Shown here: piece by piece, positions 56,671 through 64,000 of the stretch
Numbering within the stretch: the first letter of the stretch is position 1
Layout: each line of letters begins with the position of its first letter
Assembly (NCBI RefSeq): GCF_022206305.1
Contig: NZ_JAKOIW010000002.1
Span: 62,001 to 126,000 of the forward strand
DNA length: 64,000 bases
From: Gordonia sp. 'Campus'
GTDB taxonomy: Bacteria > Actinomycetota > Actinomycetes > Mycobacteriales > Mycobacteriaceae
Reading direction: 5' to 3'
Translations under genes and position numbers: made by a program
The notes under the pieces: model-generated
Seen by the model: only the letters and a program-made list of their open reading frames with translations
Database searches by the model: none
What the model was told of the DNA's origin: nothing

Positions 56671-56717
56671 CAGGGCGGGCAGGGTCATTGCGTACCCTGC
56701 CCGCCCTGGTTGTTTTT
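56671..56717 (+). terminator. Intrinsic terminator with T-run between rpmA and obg
   Basis: CCAGGGCGGGCAGGGT pairs with ACCCTGCCGCCCTGG (one bulged base), loop of 8 nt, followed directly by TTGTTTTT. This is the most canonical terminator in the window. Confidence 0.9.
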
Positions 56718-56736
56718 CACGGAAGAAGGAATTTCG

Positions 56737-58206
56737 ATGTCTCGGTTCGTCGACCGCGTGACCATCCACGTCGCGGCGGGCAACGGCGGCCACGGCTGCG
56801 CGTCGGTGCACCGCGAGAAGTTCAAGCCTCTCGGCGGGCCGGACGGCGGCAACGGTGGTAACGGCGGTTCGGTGCGTCTCGTCGTCGACCCGCAGGTGCA
56901 CACCCTCCTCGACTTCCACTTCCACCCGCATGCCAAGGGTTCCAACGGCAAACCGGGCGCCGGCGACAATCGCGACGGCGCCACCGGCGACGACCTCGTC
57001 CTCAAGGTGCCCGACGGCACCGTCGTCCTCGACGAACGCGGCACCATTCTGGCCGATCTGGTCGGGGAGGGTACTACCTTCGAGGCCGCCCAGGGTGGTC
57101 GCGGCGGGCTCGGCAACGCGTCCCTCGCATCGAAGGCGCGCAAGGCGCCCGGATTCGCCCTGTTGGGGGAGGAGGGGCAACAGCGCTCACTCGTCCTCGA
57201 GTTGAAGTCCGTGGCCGACGTCGGGCTCGTGGGCTTCCCGTCGGCGGGCAAGTCATCCCTGGTGTCGGTGTTGTCGGCGGCCAAGCCGAAGATCGCCGAC
57301 TATCCGTTCACCACCCTGGTGCCGAATCTCGGTGTGGTGCAGACCGCCGGCGACGTCTTCACGATTGCCGACGTCCCCGGCCTGATCCCCGGTGCGTCCA
57401 CCGGGCGCGGGCTCGGGCTGGAGTTCCTGCGTCACCTCGAGCGCTGTGCGGTCCTCGCGCACGTGGTCGATTGCGCCACACTGGAACCCGGCCGTGATCC
57501 CATCTCCGACATCGATGCTCTCGAGGCCGAGCTGGCGGCGTATCGGCCCGCGCTCGACGCCGACCACGGACTCGGCGACCTCGCGTCGCGTCCGCGTGTG
57601 GTCATCCTCAACAAACTCGACGTGCCCGACGCCGCCGAGCTCGCCGACCTCATCGAACCCGAACTCGCAGAACGCGGCTGGCCGGTGTTCCGGATCTCCG
57701 CGGTCGCCCATGAGGGTCTGCGGGAGCTGAGCTTCGCCCTCGCCCGGATGGTGCGGGAGTACCGGGAAGCGCAGCCGCCGAAGACTCCTCGCCGCGCCGT
57801 GATCCGGCCCAAGGCCGTCGACGACGCGGGTTTCACGATCGAGACCGACCCGGACAACGAGGGCGGGTTCATCGTGCGCGGTACCCGCCCCGAACGCTGG
57901 ATCGCCCAGACCCAGTTCGACAACGACGAGGCAGTCGGTTATCTCGCCGACCGGCTCAATCGCCTCGGGGTCGAGGACGAGCTGGTCCGCCGCGGTGCCG
58001 AACCGGGTGCGCCGGTCACCATCGGCGCGGTCACCTTCGACTGGGAACCCTCCACCCCGATGGGTGACGACGTGCCGGTGACCGGGCGTGGCACCGACAT
58101 CCGGCTCGACCGCTCCGATCGGGTGGGTGCCGCCGAACGCAAGCAGGCGCGTCGATTGCGCCGCGGGTTGCCGGACGAGGACGGCGGCGAGCGGGACCTG
58201 CCGTGA
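56737..58206 (+). CDS. obg: Obg/CgtA GTPase
   Basis: A 489-residue GTPase that acts in large-subunit maturation and stress control. The glycine-rich Obg fold spans residues 1-160 ([20 protein letters not shown]). The G domain has [12 protein letters not shown] (G1), [10 protein letters not shown] (G3) and NKLDVPD (G4). The OCT domain is at about 350-430, and a charged tail follows. AAGGA is 7 nt before the ATG at 56737; the open frame upstream runs through the rpmA terminator and is not coding. The proB GTG overlaps its stop. Confidence 0.96.
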   Translation: MSRFVDRVTIHVAAGNGGHGCASVHREKFKPLGGPDGGNGGNGGSVRLVVDPQVHTLLDFHFHPHAKGSNGKPGAGDNRDGATGDDLVLKVPDGTVVLDERGTILADLVGEGTTFEAAQGGRGGLGNASLASKARKAPGFALLGEEGQQRSLVLELKSVADVGLVGFPSAGKSSLVSVLSAAKPKIADYPFTTLVPNLGVVQTAGDVFTIADVPGLIPGASTGRGLGLEFLRHLERCAVLAHVVDCATLEPGRDPISDIDALEAELAAYRPALDADHGLGDLASRPRVVILNKLDVPDAAELADLIEPELAERGWPVFRISAVAHEGLRELSFALARMVREYREAQPPKTPRRAVIRPKAVDDAGFTIETDPDNEGGFIVRGTRPERWIAQTQFDNDEAVGYLADRLNRLGVEDELVRRGAEPGAPVTIGAVTFDWEPSTPMGDDVPVTGRGTDIRLDRSDRVGAAERKQARRLRRGLPDEDGGERDLP

Positions 58207-59357
58207 GCGCCGGTGCCGCCGCCGGAACGAGCCCACGCGGCTCGGTTCGCGACCAGATCGCTTCTGCCCGAAGCATTGTCGTCAAGATCGGCTCGTCGGC
58301 GCTGACCGACCTCGCGGACGGTCTCGACCGCGACCGGCTCGACGCGCTGGCAGATGCGCTGGAGTCCCGGATGCGTACGGGGTCCGACGTCATCGTCGTG
58401 TCGTCTGGCGCCATCGGGGCCGGTATCGCGCCGCTCGGTCTGCGCAAGCGACCCACTGATCTGGCGACCAAGCAGGCTGCCGCGAGTGTCGGGCAGTTGG
58501 CACTGGCCCACGCGTGGGGCACGTCGTTCGGACGGTACGGCCGGACCGTGGGGCAGGTCCTGCTGACGGCGGACGACATCTCCAATCGCAGCCACCATGC
58601 GAATGCGCAGCGGACGCTGGACCGGTTGCGATCGCTGGGTGCCGTCGCTGTGGTGAACGAGAACGACACCGTCGCCACCAATGAGATCCGCTTCGGCGAC
58701 AACGACCGTCTGGCCGCTCTCGTCGCGCACCTCTCGGGCGCCGACGCCCTCGTCCTGCTCTCGGATGTGGACGGGCTCTACGACGGCGACCCGCGGAAGG
58801 TCGGGATCGACGGTCGGCGGGCGCGCCTCATCCCGGAGGTGCACGGACCCGAGGACCTCGACGGCGTGATCGCAGGCTCAGGCGGCGCCCTGGGCACCGG
58901 CGGCATGGCGTCGAAACTGGCCGCGGCGCGGCTGTCGGCCGACGCCGGTGTGCCGGTGCTGCTCGCCGCGGCGTCGTCGGCGGCGCAGGCACTGGCCGAC
59001 GCCTCGGTGGGAACGGTCTTCGCCGCCCGCCCCGAGCGACTGTCGGCCCGCCGGTTCTGGGTCCGGCACGCCGCCGACGCCCGCGGCCGCATCATCCTCG
59101 ACGACGGAGCCGTGGCCGCGGTGTCGCAGCGTCGACGCTCGCTGCTCGCCGCGGGGATCGTCGGAGTGGAGGGTCGCTTCTTCGAGGGCGACGTCGTCGA
59201 GCTCGTCGACCGACACGGCGCGGTGCGGGCCCGCGGGGTCGCCGCCTACGGGGTGGACGATGTGACGTCGATGGTGGGGCGCTCCACGAGCGCGTTGCCG
59301 CCGGAACTCCAGCGTCCCGTGGTGCATGCCGACGACCTGGTCGTCGTTGCGCGCTGA
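58203..59357 (+). CDS. proB: Glutamate 5-kinase
   Basis: A 384-residue enzyme that phosphorylates L-glutamate in the first step of proline synthesis. The amino-acid kinase domain (20-265) begins [12 protein letters not shown] and holds [30 protein letters not shown] and [17 protein letters not shown]-terminal PUA domain lies at about 290-370. The GTG at 58203 overlaps the obg stop (GTGA). Together with ectABC nearby it represents capacity for compatible solutes. Confidence 0.96.
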   Translation: MSAGAAAGTSPRGSVRDQIASARSIVVKIGSSALTDLADGLDRDRLDALADALESRMRTGSDVIVVSSGAIGAGIAPLGLRKRPTDLATKQAAASVGQLALAHAWGTSFGRYGRTVGQVLLTADDISNRSHHANAQRTLDRLRSLGAVAVVNENDTVATNEIRFGDNDRLAALVAHLSGADALVLLSDVDGLYDGDPRKVGIDGRRARLIPEVHGPEDLDGVIAGSGGALGTGGMASKLAAARLSADAGVPVLLAAASSAAQALADASVGTVFAARPERLSARRFWVRHAADARGRIILDDGAVAAVSQRRRSLLAAGIVGVEGRFFEGDVVELVDRHGAVRARGVAAYGVDDVTSMVGRSTSALPPELQRPVVHADDLVVVAR

Positions 59358-59369
59358 CCCCCGGACGGG

Positions 59370-60248
59370 TCAGAACGTCGCGAGCGCGGGGAGTACGAAC
59401 CCGGCCTCGTGGTCGATCTTCAACACTGCGAGTTCATCGGCGCGGGTCACGCCGCGGTTGACGATGATGAGGGGCTTGCCTGCGCGGTGAGCCCGGCGGG
59501 CGAACCGCAGCCCGGACATGACCGTCAGCGACGAACCGACCACGATGAGCGCGTCAGCGTCGTCGACCACCGAATAAGCCTCGTCGACAACATCTTTCGG
59601 AACGGTCTCACCGAAGTAGACGATGTCGGGCTTGAGGATTCCGCCGCAGTTGGCGCAGTCGATCATGGCGAAGTCGGAGGTGTCGGCGAGGGTCGTGTCG
59701 GCGTCGGGGGCCACCTCGATCGCTCCCTGACCGCGGACGCGTTCGGCGAATCCCGGGTTCGCCGCCTCCAGCAGAACCGCCAGCTGGTGCCGTGAGATGC
59801 GCCAGCCGCAGTCGAGGCACCGGACGCGTCCGTAGCAGCCGTGCAACTCGATGACTCCGCGTGTTCCGGCCTTGGTGTGCAGCATGTCGACGTTCTGGGT
59901 GAGGACCCGCGTCACCCGGCCTCGGCGTTGAAGATCGGTGAGCGCGAGATGTGCGCTGTTCGGCAGGGCCGCGTCCATGTGCCGCCAGCCCAGGTGATTG
60001 CGAGCCCAATAGTGGCGTCGGAAGTCCGCCGACGACAGGAACATCTCGAGGGTCATCGGGGTGCGGGGCGGCGAGCCCGGACTCCGGTAGTCGGGGATGC
60101 CCGAGTCGGTGGAGATGCCGGCGCCGGTCAGCACCGCGACACGGCGGCTGGCCAGGATGTCCGCGGCCAGGGCGATGCGGTCCTCGACGTCGTCGTCGAG
60201 CGGGGTGTGCTCGGCGGGGGTGGTTCCGAGCTGGAGACGAGTACGCAC
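59370..60248 (-). CDS. SIR2-family NAD-dependent protein deacylase (sirtuin)
   Basis: A 292-residue sirtuin. The Rossmann NAD site is VLTGAGISTDSGIPDYRS, then TQNVDML and the catalytic His in ELHGCYG. A Cys4 zinc module has CLDCG and CANCGG, and late motifs are GSSLTV and IVNRG. It belongs to the class with PDYRSPG like SirTM/class II relatives; substrate acyl type cannot be fixed. The start GTG at 60248 fits a leaderless mRNA, with TATCCT 7 nt upstream. The start codon lies within one arm of a perfect 17-bp inverted repeat. It follows ectC in the same direction. Confidence 0.92.
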   Translation of the reverse strand: MRTRLQLGTTPAEHTPLDDDVEDRIALAADILASRRVAVLTGAGISTDSGIPDYRSPGSPPRTPMTLEMFLSSADFRRHYWARNHLGWRHMDAALPNSAHLALTDLQRRGRVTRVLTQNVDMLHTKAGTRGVIELHGCYGRVRCLDCGWRISRHQLAVLLEAANPGFAERVRGQGAIEVAPDADTTLADTSDFAMIDCANCGGILKPDIVYFGETVPKDVVDEAYSVVDDADALIVVGSSLTVMSGLRFARRAHRAGKPLIIVNRGVTRADELAVLKIDHEAGFVLPALATF

Positions 60249-60278
60249 CCTGCCCAGGATAGGCAGGGTGCGTACTCG
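60238..60278. promoter_or_regulatory. Perfect 17-bp inverted repeat with the sirtuin -10 element in its loop
   Basis: CGAGTACGCACCCTGCC (60238-60254) and its exact complement (60262-60278) flank a 7-nt loop. On the minus strand the loop reads TATCCTG, a -10 element 7 nt before the GTG. In RNA the hairpin lies 28 nt after the ectC stop and can terminate the ect operon. Confidence 0.75.
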
Positions 60279-60306
60279 AGTGTTCGTTGCGCGCGGGCCG
60301 CAGACG

Positions 60307-60738
60307 TCAGGAAACGGGTTCCTCGGCGTGCTTGCCGGACGGTTGCGGGACCGCCACCAGCGGATACACGCCGTTCTCGTCGTGCACCTCGGTGCCGACC
60401 ACCGGCGGGTTGAACACGCACAGCATGCGCATCTGCGTATCGGCGGTCACGGTGTGCCGTTCGTGCCCGTTGAGCAGATACATGGTGCCGGGAGCCAGGG
60501 GATAGGTCTCACCCGTCTCGCGATCGAGAAGGTTGCCGGTGCCCTCGACGAGCCAGACCGCCTCGACGTGGTTGGCGTAGTGGAACTCGTTCACCGAACC
60601 GGCCTTGATGGTGGTCTCGTGGAACGAGAAGCCCACCTGGTCGCCCCCGAGCACGATGCGCTTGGAGACCCAGTTGCCCTTCGGGTCGGCGACCTCGCGT
60701 TCGGTACCGGTGATCTCTTCTGTGGTGCGGACGATCAT
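60307..60738 (-). CDS. ectC: L-ectoine synthase
   Basis: A 143-residue cupin enzyme that cyclises N-gamma-acetyl-2,4-diaminobutyrate to ectoine. The N-terminus is [16 protein letters not shown], and the barrel contains [16 protein letters not shown] and [12 protein letters not shown] with the iron ligands, then [23 protein letters not shown] directly before the ATG is a near-perfect Shine-Dalgarno; the ATG overlaps the ectB stop (ATGA). No ectD hydroxylase follows. Confidence 0.96.
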   Translation of the reverse strand: MIVRTTEEITGTEREVADPKGNWVSKRIVLGGDQVGFSFHETTIKAGSVNEFHYANHVEAVWLVEGTGNLLDRETGETYPLAPGTMYLLNGHERHTVTADTQMRMLCVFNPPVVGTEVHDENGVYPLVAVPQPSGKHAEEPVS

Positions 60739-62006
60739 CCGATCACCTCCTTGACTGCGTCGGACAGGATGGTCAGGCCGCGGTCGAGGTCCTCGCGGGA
60801 GATGGTCAGCGGCGGGAGCAGCTTGACGACCTCGTCGGACGGACCCGACGTCTCGGCCAGGAGCCCCGCGCCGAAGGCCGACGCGCAGACCTTGCCGGCC
60901 GCGGTGTGGTCTTCGAAGGCGAGTCCGCGCACCATGCCGCGTCCGCGGGTCGTGATGCCCTCGTAGCGGTTGCACAGGTCGGTGAAGACCTCGTGGATGC
61001 GCTCACCCTTGGCGTGGATGTCACGGGTCAGGTTGTCGTCGGACCAGTAGGTCTCGATTGCCTTCGCGGCCGTGACGAACGCGGGGTTGTTGCCGCGGAA
61101 CGTCCCGTTGTGCTCACCCGGGGTCCAGACGTCCAGTTCCGGCTTGAACAGCGTGAGAGCGAACGGCAGGCCGTACCCGCTGATCGACTTCGACAGCGTC
61201 ACGATGTCGGGCTTGATGCCGGCTTCCTCGAACGAGAAGAACTCGCCGGTCCGGCCGCAACCCATCTGCACGTCGTCGACGATCAGCAGGATGTCGCGTC
61301 GCTGGCACAGGTCGGAGAGGGCCCGAAGCCACTCGGGGCGGGCGACGTTGACGCCACCCTCGCCCTGCACCGTCTCGACGATGACCGCGGCGGGACGGTT
61401 GAGACCGCTGCCCGAGTCGTCGAGGACGCGCTCGAACCAGTGGAAGTCCTCCATGACGCCGTCGAAGTAGTTGTCGAACGGCATCGGGGTCGCGTGGACG
61501 AGCGGGATGCCCGCGCCGGCACGCTTCATGGAGTTGCCGGTCACCGAGAGCGAACCGAGGGTCATACCGTGGAATGCGTTGGTGAAGCTGATGATCGACG
61601 TGCGACCGGTGACCTTGCGGGCCAACTTGAGTGCGGACTCCACCGCATTGGTTCCGGTCGGTCCCGGGAACTGGATCTTGTAGTCCAGGCCACGCGGCTC
61701 GAGGATGTGATCGGTGAACTTCTGGATGAAGTTGCCCTTGGCCACGGTGGCCATGTCGAGACCGTGGGTGATCCCGTCGGCCTCGATGTACTCGAGAAGC
61801 GCCTTCTTCAGGACCGGGTTGTTGTGCCCGTAGTTCAGCGAACCGGCACCGGCGAAGAAGTCGAGGTACTCGCGACCCTCTTGGTCGGTGATGTACGAAC
61901 CCTTGGCCGTGGTGAACACAGTCGGCCAGTTGCGGCAGTAACTGCGAACCTCGGATTCGTGGGTGGTGAAGACGGAATCGTCGATGGTGGTGTCGAGAAG
62001 TTGCAT
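60735..62006 (-). CDS. ectB: L-2,4-diaminobutyrate--2-oxoglutarate aminotransferase
   Basis: A 423-residue PLP-dependent class III aminotransferase that makes 2,4-diaminobutyrate from aspartate semialdehyde. [14 protein letters not shown] is near the N-terminus, the PLP Asp is in [15 protein letters not shown] and the Schiff-base Lys is in [20 protein letters not shown] lies about 9 nt before the ATG at 62006. It is preceded by a 170-nt gap after ectA, long for this operon type. Confidence 0.96.
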   Translation of the reverse strand: MQLLDTTIDDSVFTTHESEVRSYCRNWPTVFTTAKGSYITDQEGREYLDFFAGAGSLNYGHNNPVLKKALLEYIEADGITHGLDMATVAKGNFIQKFTDHILEPRGLDYKIQFPGPTGTNAVESALKLARKVTGRTSIISFTNAFHGMTLGSLSVTGNSMKRAGAGIPLVHATPMPFDNYFDGVMEDFHWFERVLDDSGSGLNRPAAVIVETVQGEGGVNVARPEWLRALSDLCQRRDILLIVDDVQMGCGRTGEFFSFEEAGIKPDIVTLSKSISGYGLPFALTLFKPELDVWTPGEHNGTFRGNNPAFVTAAKAIETYWSDDNLTRDIHAKGERIHEVFTDLCNRYEGITTRGRGMVRGLAFEDHTAAGKVCASAFGAGLLAETSGPSDEVVKLLPPLTISREDLDRGLTILSDAVKEVIG

Positions 62007-62176
62007 GATCGTGCTTCCTTCTGTTGTGACAGAGAACTTTCAGGCCTATTGCGGTGAAACCTGTTGCGCGACGGCCTTGTCGACCGAAGCTGCAGTACAG
62101 CTCTGCGTGGTGGGTACCCGAAGTGGTGCCCGATACCGCCGGGATGGCGGGATATGCGAGAGGGATCTCGTCCGAG

Positions 62177-62704
62177 TCAGGGCTCGGGGATCTCCGGTTC
62201 CAGCATGTACAGGTCCTCGGGTTCGTGCGAATCCGGGAATGTGTTCGCGGGGAACAGATCTCGCCGCTCGAACCGCAGGCCGCGAGCCTTGGCGACCGAT
62301 GCGAACAACCGCTGCGAAGCGACGTTGTCCGGGCTTATGGTCGTGTGCATCGCGACCATGCCCTGCTTGTTGGCGCGATCGAAGAGCTGGTGCAGCATGG
62401 TTCCGGCGACTCCATGGCCGCGGGCGTCGTCGTCGACGGCGACCTGCCAGACCATCAGGGTCGACGGGTCGTTCTGCCTGCGGTATCCGGTCACGAAACC
62501 GACCGGGCGGCCGTCGACCTCGGCCACGATGGAGGTCGTGGCGAAGTCGTGGCACCAGAGGACGTAGGCGTAGCTCGAATTGACATCGAGAACCTTTGAG
62601 TCCGAAGCGATTTCCCAGAGGCGGGTGCCGTCGTCGACCGTGGGCTCACGGTAGTCGACAGCGAGGGTGGTTGTTGGGGCCGTTCTTGTGTGGGAAGGGC
62701 TCAT
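62177..62704 (-). CDS. ectA: L-2,4-diaminobutyric acid acetyltransferase
   Basis: A 175-residue GNAT acetyltransferase that acetylates diaminobutyrate. It begins YREPTVDDGTRLWEIASDS, has the acetyl-CoA loop DDDARGHGVAGTML and NVASQRLF, and ends in EPEDLYMLEPEIPEP. Start: ATG at 62704; a second ATG 13 codons upstream (62743) is less likely because the conserved domain begins shortly after 62704. A TGTGA-N6-TCACA site lies about 95 bp upstream. ectA, ectB and ectC run in order on the minus strand. Confidence 0.93.
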   Translation of the reverse strand: MSPSHTRTAPTTTLAVDYREPTVDDGTRLWEIASDSKVLDVNSSYAYVLWCHDFATTSIVAEVDGRPVGFVTGYRRQNDPSTLMVWQVAVDDDARGHGVAGTMLHQLFDRANKQGMVAMHTTISPDNVASQRLFASVAKARGLRFERRDLFPANTFPDSHEPEDLYMLEPEIPEP

Positions 62705-62799
62705 AACGCATTTGACGTTAACAACGCGTGTCGGCGAAGTCATGCATCGGTCGAAATTGCCCCCCGGATCGCCTACCTTACGCCTGATCAGGCATGCAA

Positions 62800-62815
62800 T
62801 GTGAAGTGAGTCACA
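62800..62815. promoter_or_regulatory. CRP/GlxR-type site between ectA and rsmD
   Basis: TGTGAAGTGAGTCACA matches the TGTGA-N6-TCACA consensus exactly. It is 54 bp before rsmD and about 96 bp before the ectA start on the other strand. Confidence 0.6.
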
Positions 62816-62868
62816 AAGACGTGATTCAGGGTTGGTCGCAAGGGGGTTTCGGGTTGCAGAATGGCCGG

Positions 62869-63420
62869 ATGACGAGGATCATCGCCGGCCGGCTGCGAGG
62901 CCGCCGGCTGCGCGTGCCGGACGAGGGAACGCGCCCCACCTCCGACCGGGTTCGGGAGTCGCTGTTCAACCTGCTCGCCGCGAGGTTCGGCCTCGAAGGT
63001 CTGTGGGTGCTGGATCTCTACGCGGGTTCCGGGGCGCTCGGCATCGAGGCGATCTCCCGCGGCGCGGCCGGGGCGACCTTCGTCGACTCCAACCGGCGGG
63101 CCGTGGCGACGATCGCGTCCAATCTGAAGGCCTGCGGGATCTCTGCGGAGGCAATGGTCGCCACTCGGACGGTGTCGGCCTATCTGTCGTCGCCACCCGA
63201 GCGCCGGTTCGACCTCGTGTTCTCCGATCCTCCCTATGCCCTCGGGGCGGACCGCGTCGCCGACGATCTCGGGCTCCTGCTCCCGCGGCTCGCCGACGGC
63301 GCCCTGGTCGTGGTCGAGCGCGCGAGTCGGACATCAGGAGACGTGTGGCCCCCGGGCTTCGACGTCATCGCGGACAAGTCCTACGGCGACACCCGGGTGG
63401 AGGTCGGTCTCCGGGTCTGA
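62869..63420 (+). CDS. rsmD: 16S rRNA (guanine966-N2)-methyltransferase RsmD
   Basis: A 183-residue SAM-dependent methyltransferase. It starts MTRIIAGRLRGRRL, typical of RsmD, with RPTSDRVRESLFNLL, the SAM loop DLYAGSGALGIEAISRGA and the catalytic FSDPPYAL. The ATG at 62869 is chosen because the conserved N-terminus begins there; the frame is open further 5' across the intergenic region. CAGAAT 6 nt upstream could be a leaderless -10. coaD follows by 30 nt, the usual pair. Confidence 0.95.
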   Translation: MTRIIAGRLRGRRLRVPDEGTRPTSDRVRESLFNLLAARFGLEGLWVLDLYAGSGALGIEAISRGAAGATFVDSNRRAVATIASNLKACGISAEAMVATRTVSAYLSSPPERRFDLVFSDPPYALGADRVADDLGLLLPRLADGALVVVERASRTSGDVWPPGFDVIADKSYGDTRVEVGLRV

Positions 63421-63438
63421 CGCCTCGCGGCCGGCCGG

Positions 63439-63444
63439 TAAGTT
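63439..63444 (+). promoter_or_regulatory. -10 element TAAGTT for leaderless coaD
   Basis: TAAGTT is followed by 6 nt and the ATG at 63451, so coaD can be transcribed separately from rsmD without a leader. Confidence 0.55.
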
Positions 63445-63450
63445 CAGCCC

Positions 63451-63939
63451 ATGACGACGGCAGTGTGTCCCGGTTCCTTCGATCCCTTCACCCTCGGCCA
63501 CCGATATGTCGTGGAGCGTGCGGCCGCGTGCTTCGACGAGCTGGTGATCACCGTGGTGGTCAACCCGAACAAGCGCGGGATGTTCAGTGTGGACGAACGC
63601 ATCGCGCTCATCCGCGAGGATTGCGCCGACCTGGGCAACGTGCGTGTGGACCGCTGGGAGGGACTCCTGGTCGACTATCTGCGACAGGAGTCGATCCACA
63701 CGATCGTCAAAGGCCTGCGCTCGGCGGTCGACTTCGACTACGAGGTGCCCATGGCGCAGATGAATCGCGAACTCGCCGATGTCGAGACCGTGTTCCTGCT
63801 GACCGATCCCCGCTTCGCGCATGTGTCGAGCTCGCTGGTCAAGGAAGTCGCCAAACTCGGCGGTGACGTCTCGCCCTTCCTGTCCGCGCACATCCACGAG
63901 CACCTCGCCCGGCAACTGTCCGGCGAGCGATCGGTCTGA
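63451..63939 (+). CDS. coaD: Pantetheine-phosphate adenylyltransferase
   Basis: A 162-residue nucleotidyltransferase that makes dephospho-CoA in CoA synthesis. The ATP site is CPGSFDPFTLGH (HxGH-type TLGH), followed by KGLRSAVDFDYEVPMAQMNR and the ISS-like VSSSLVKEVAKLGGDVS. Length and start match the family. It pairs with rsmD as in most actinobacteria. Confidence 0.97.
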   Translation: MTTAVCPGSFDPFTLGHRYVVERAAACFDELVITVVVNPNKRGMFSVDERIALIREDCADLGNVRVDRWEGLLVDYLRQESIHTIVKGLRSAVDFDYEVPMAQMNRELADVETVFLLTDPRFAHVSSSLVKEVAKLGGDVSPFLSAHIHEHLARQLSGERSV

Positions 63940-64000
63940 CCACGGTCCGACGCGACACACCCCATCCGCTTCACGAGTCACAAGCGCAACATTCGGCACA

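Noticed and set aside
63334..63999. Minus-strand open frame overlapping rsmD and coaD at the window end.
   Set aside because: Antisense shadow of coaD; the sense strand encodes a complete CoaD with all motifs.

Overview
The window is high-GC actinobacterial chromosome, most likely Gordonia or a close relative in the Mycobacteriales/Corynebacteriales. Three things point there: strong codon-position GC bias, many promoters of the TANNNT type placed 6-7 nt before a start codon (leaderless mRNAs), and a gene order that follows Mycobacterium tuberculosis Rv2478c to Rv2439c (recalled from the literature, not searched): ssb paralog, ettA, gdh, thioesterase, Rv2474c-like, aglA, glbO, pepN, Rv2466c, rpiB, nei2, tRNA-Gly/tRNA-Pro, tig, clpP1-clpP2, clpX, mobA, valS, folC, Rv2446c-like, ndk, rne, rplU, rpmA, obg, proB. 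No phage, insertion sequence or CRISPR array was seen.

Region by region: 1-3.1 kb holds the end of an NCS2 uracil/xanthine permease, then a coupled pair on the minus strand (small helical protein and a DUF1023-type hydrolase with a WXG-like N-terminus) and tRNA-Arg. 3.2-6.6 kb has an array of perfect palindromes, a CopD-CtaG fusion, a secreted chorismate mutase and an SSB paralog. 6.7-11.7 kb is a minus-strand operon placed between the ssb paralog and ettA: GH26-like lipoprotein, GAF-PP2C phosphatase, cellulose-synthase-like glycosyltransferase, STAS protein, RsbW-like kinase. It reads as a polysaccharide synthase and hydrolase wired to a complete phospho-partner-switch module. It is the best candidate here for an undescribed system. 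11.8-22 kb carries ettA (with a leaderless Cys-containing upstream ORF overlapping its start), the large NAD-glutamate dehydrogenase, a molybdopterin oxidoreductase, a thioesterase and a conserved hypothetical. 22-29.4 kb has alpha-glucosidase, truncated haemoglobin, a CtaJ-like membrane subunit, a DUF5130-type protein, and a C4-dicarboxylate symporter divergent from a CitA/CitB-type two-component system. 29.4-40 kb has pepN, a double-TetR regulator, a mycothiol-dependent Rv2466c-type enzyme behind a SigH-type promoter, an M48 protease, rpiB, nei2, a cupin behind an IdeR-like box, a LysB/PE-PPE-like esterase, an L,D-transpeptidase and small proteins. 40-59.4 kb is the conserved housekeeping block tig to proB. 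59.4-64 kb has a sirtuin, ectABC, rsmD and coaD.

Many genes are translationally coupled by ATGA/GTGA overlaps. Regulatory sites that can be read directly include TGTGA-N6-TCACA (CRP/GlxR-type) motifs, a SigH-type promoter, a ClgR-like box, an iron-box-like motif and several strong terminator hairpins. In two places (gdh and the sirtuin) the -10 element of a leaderless gene lies in the loop of a large inverted repeat that directly follows the upstream gene.
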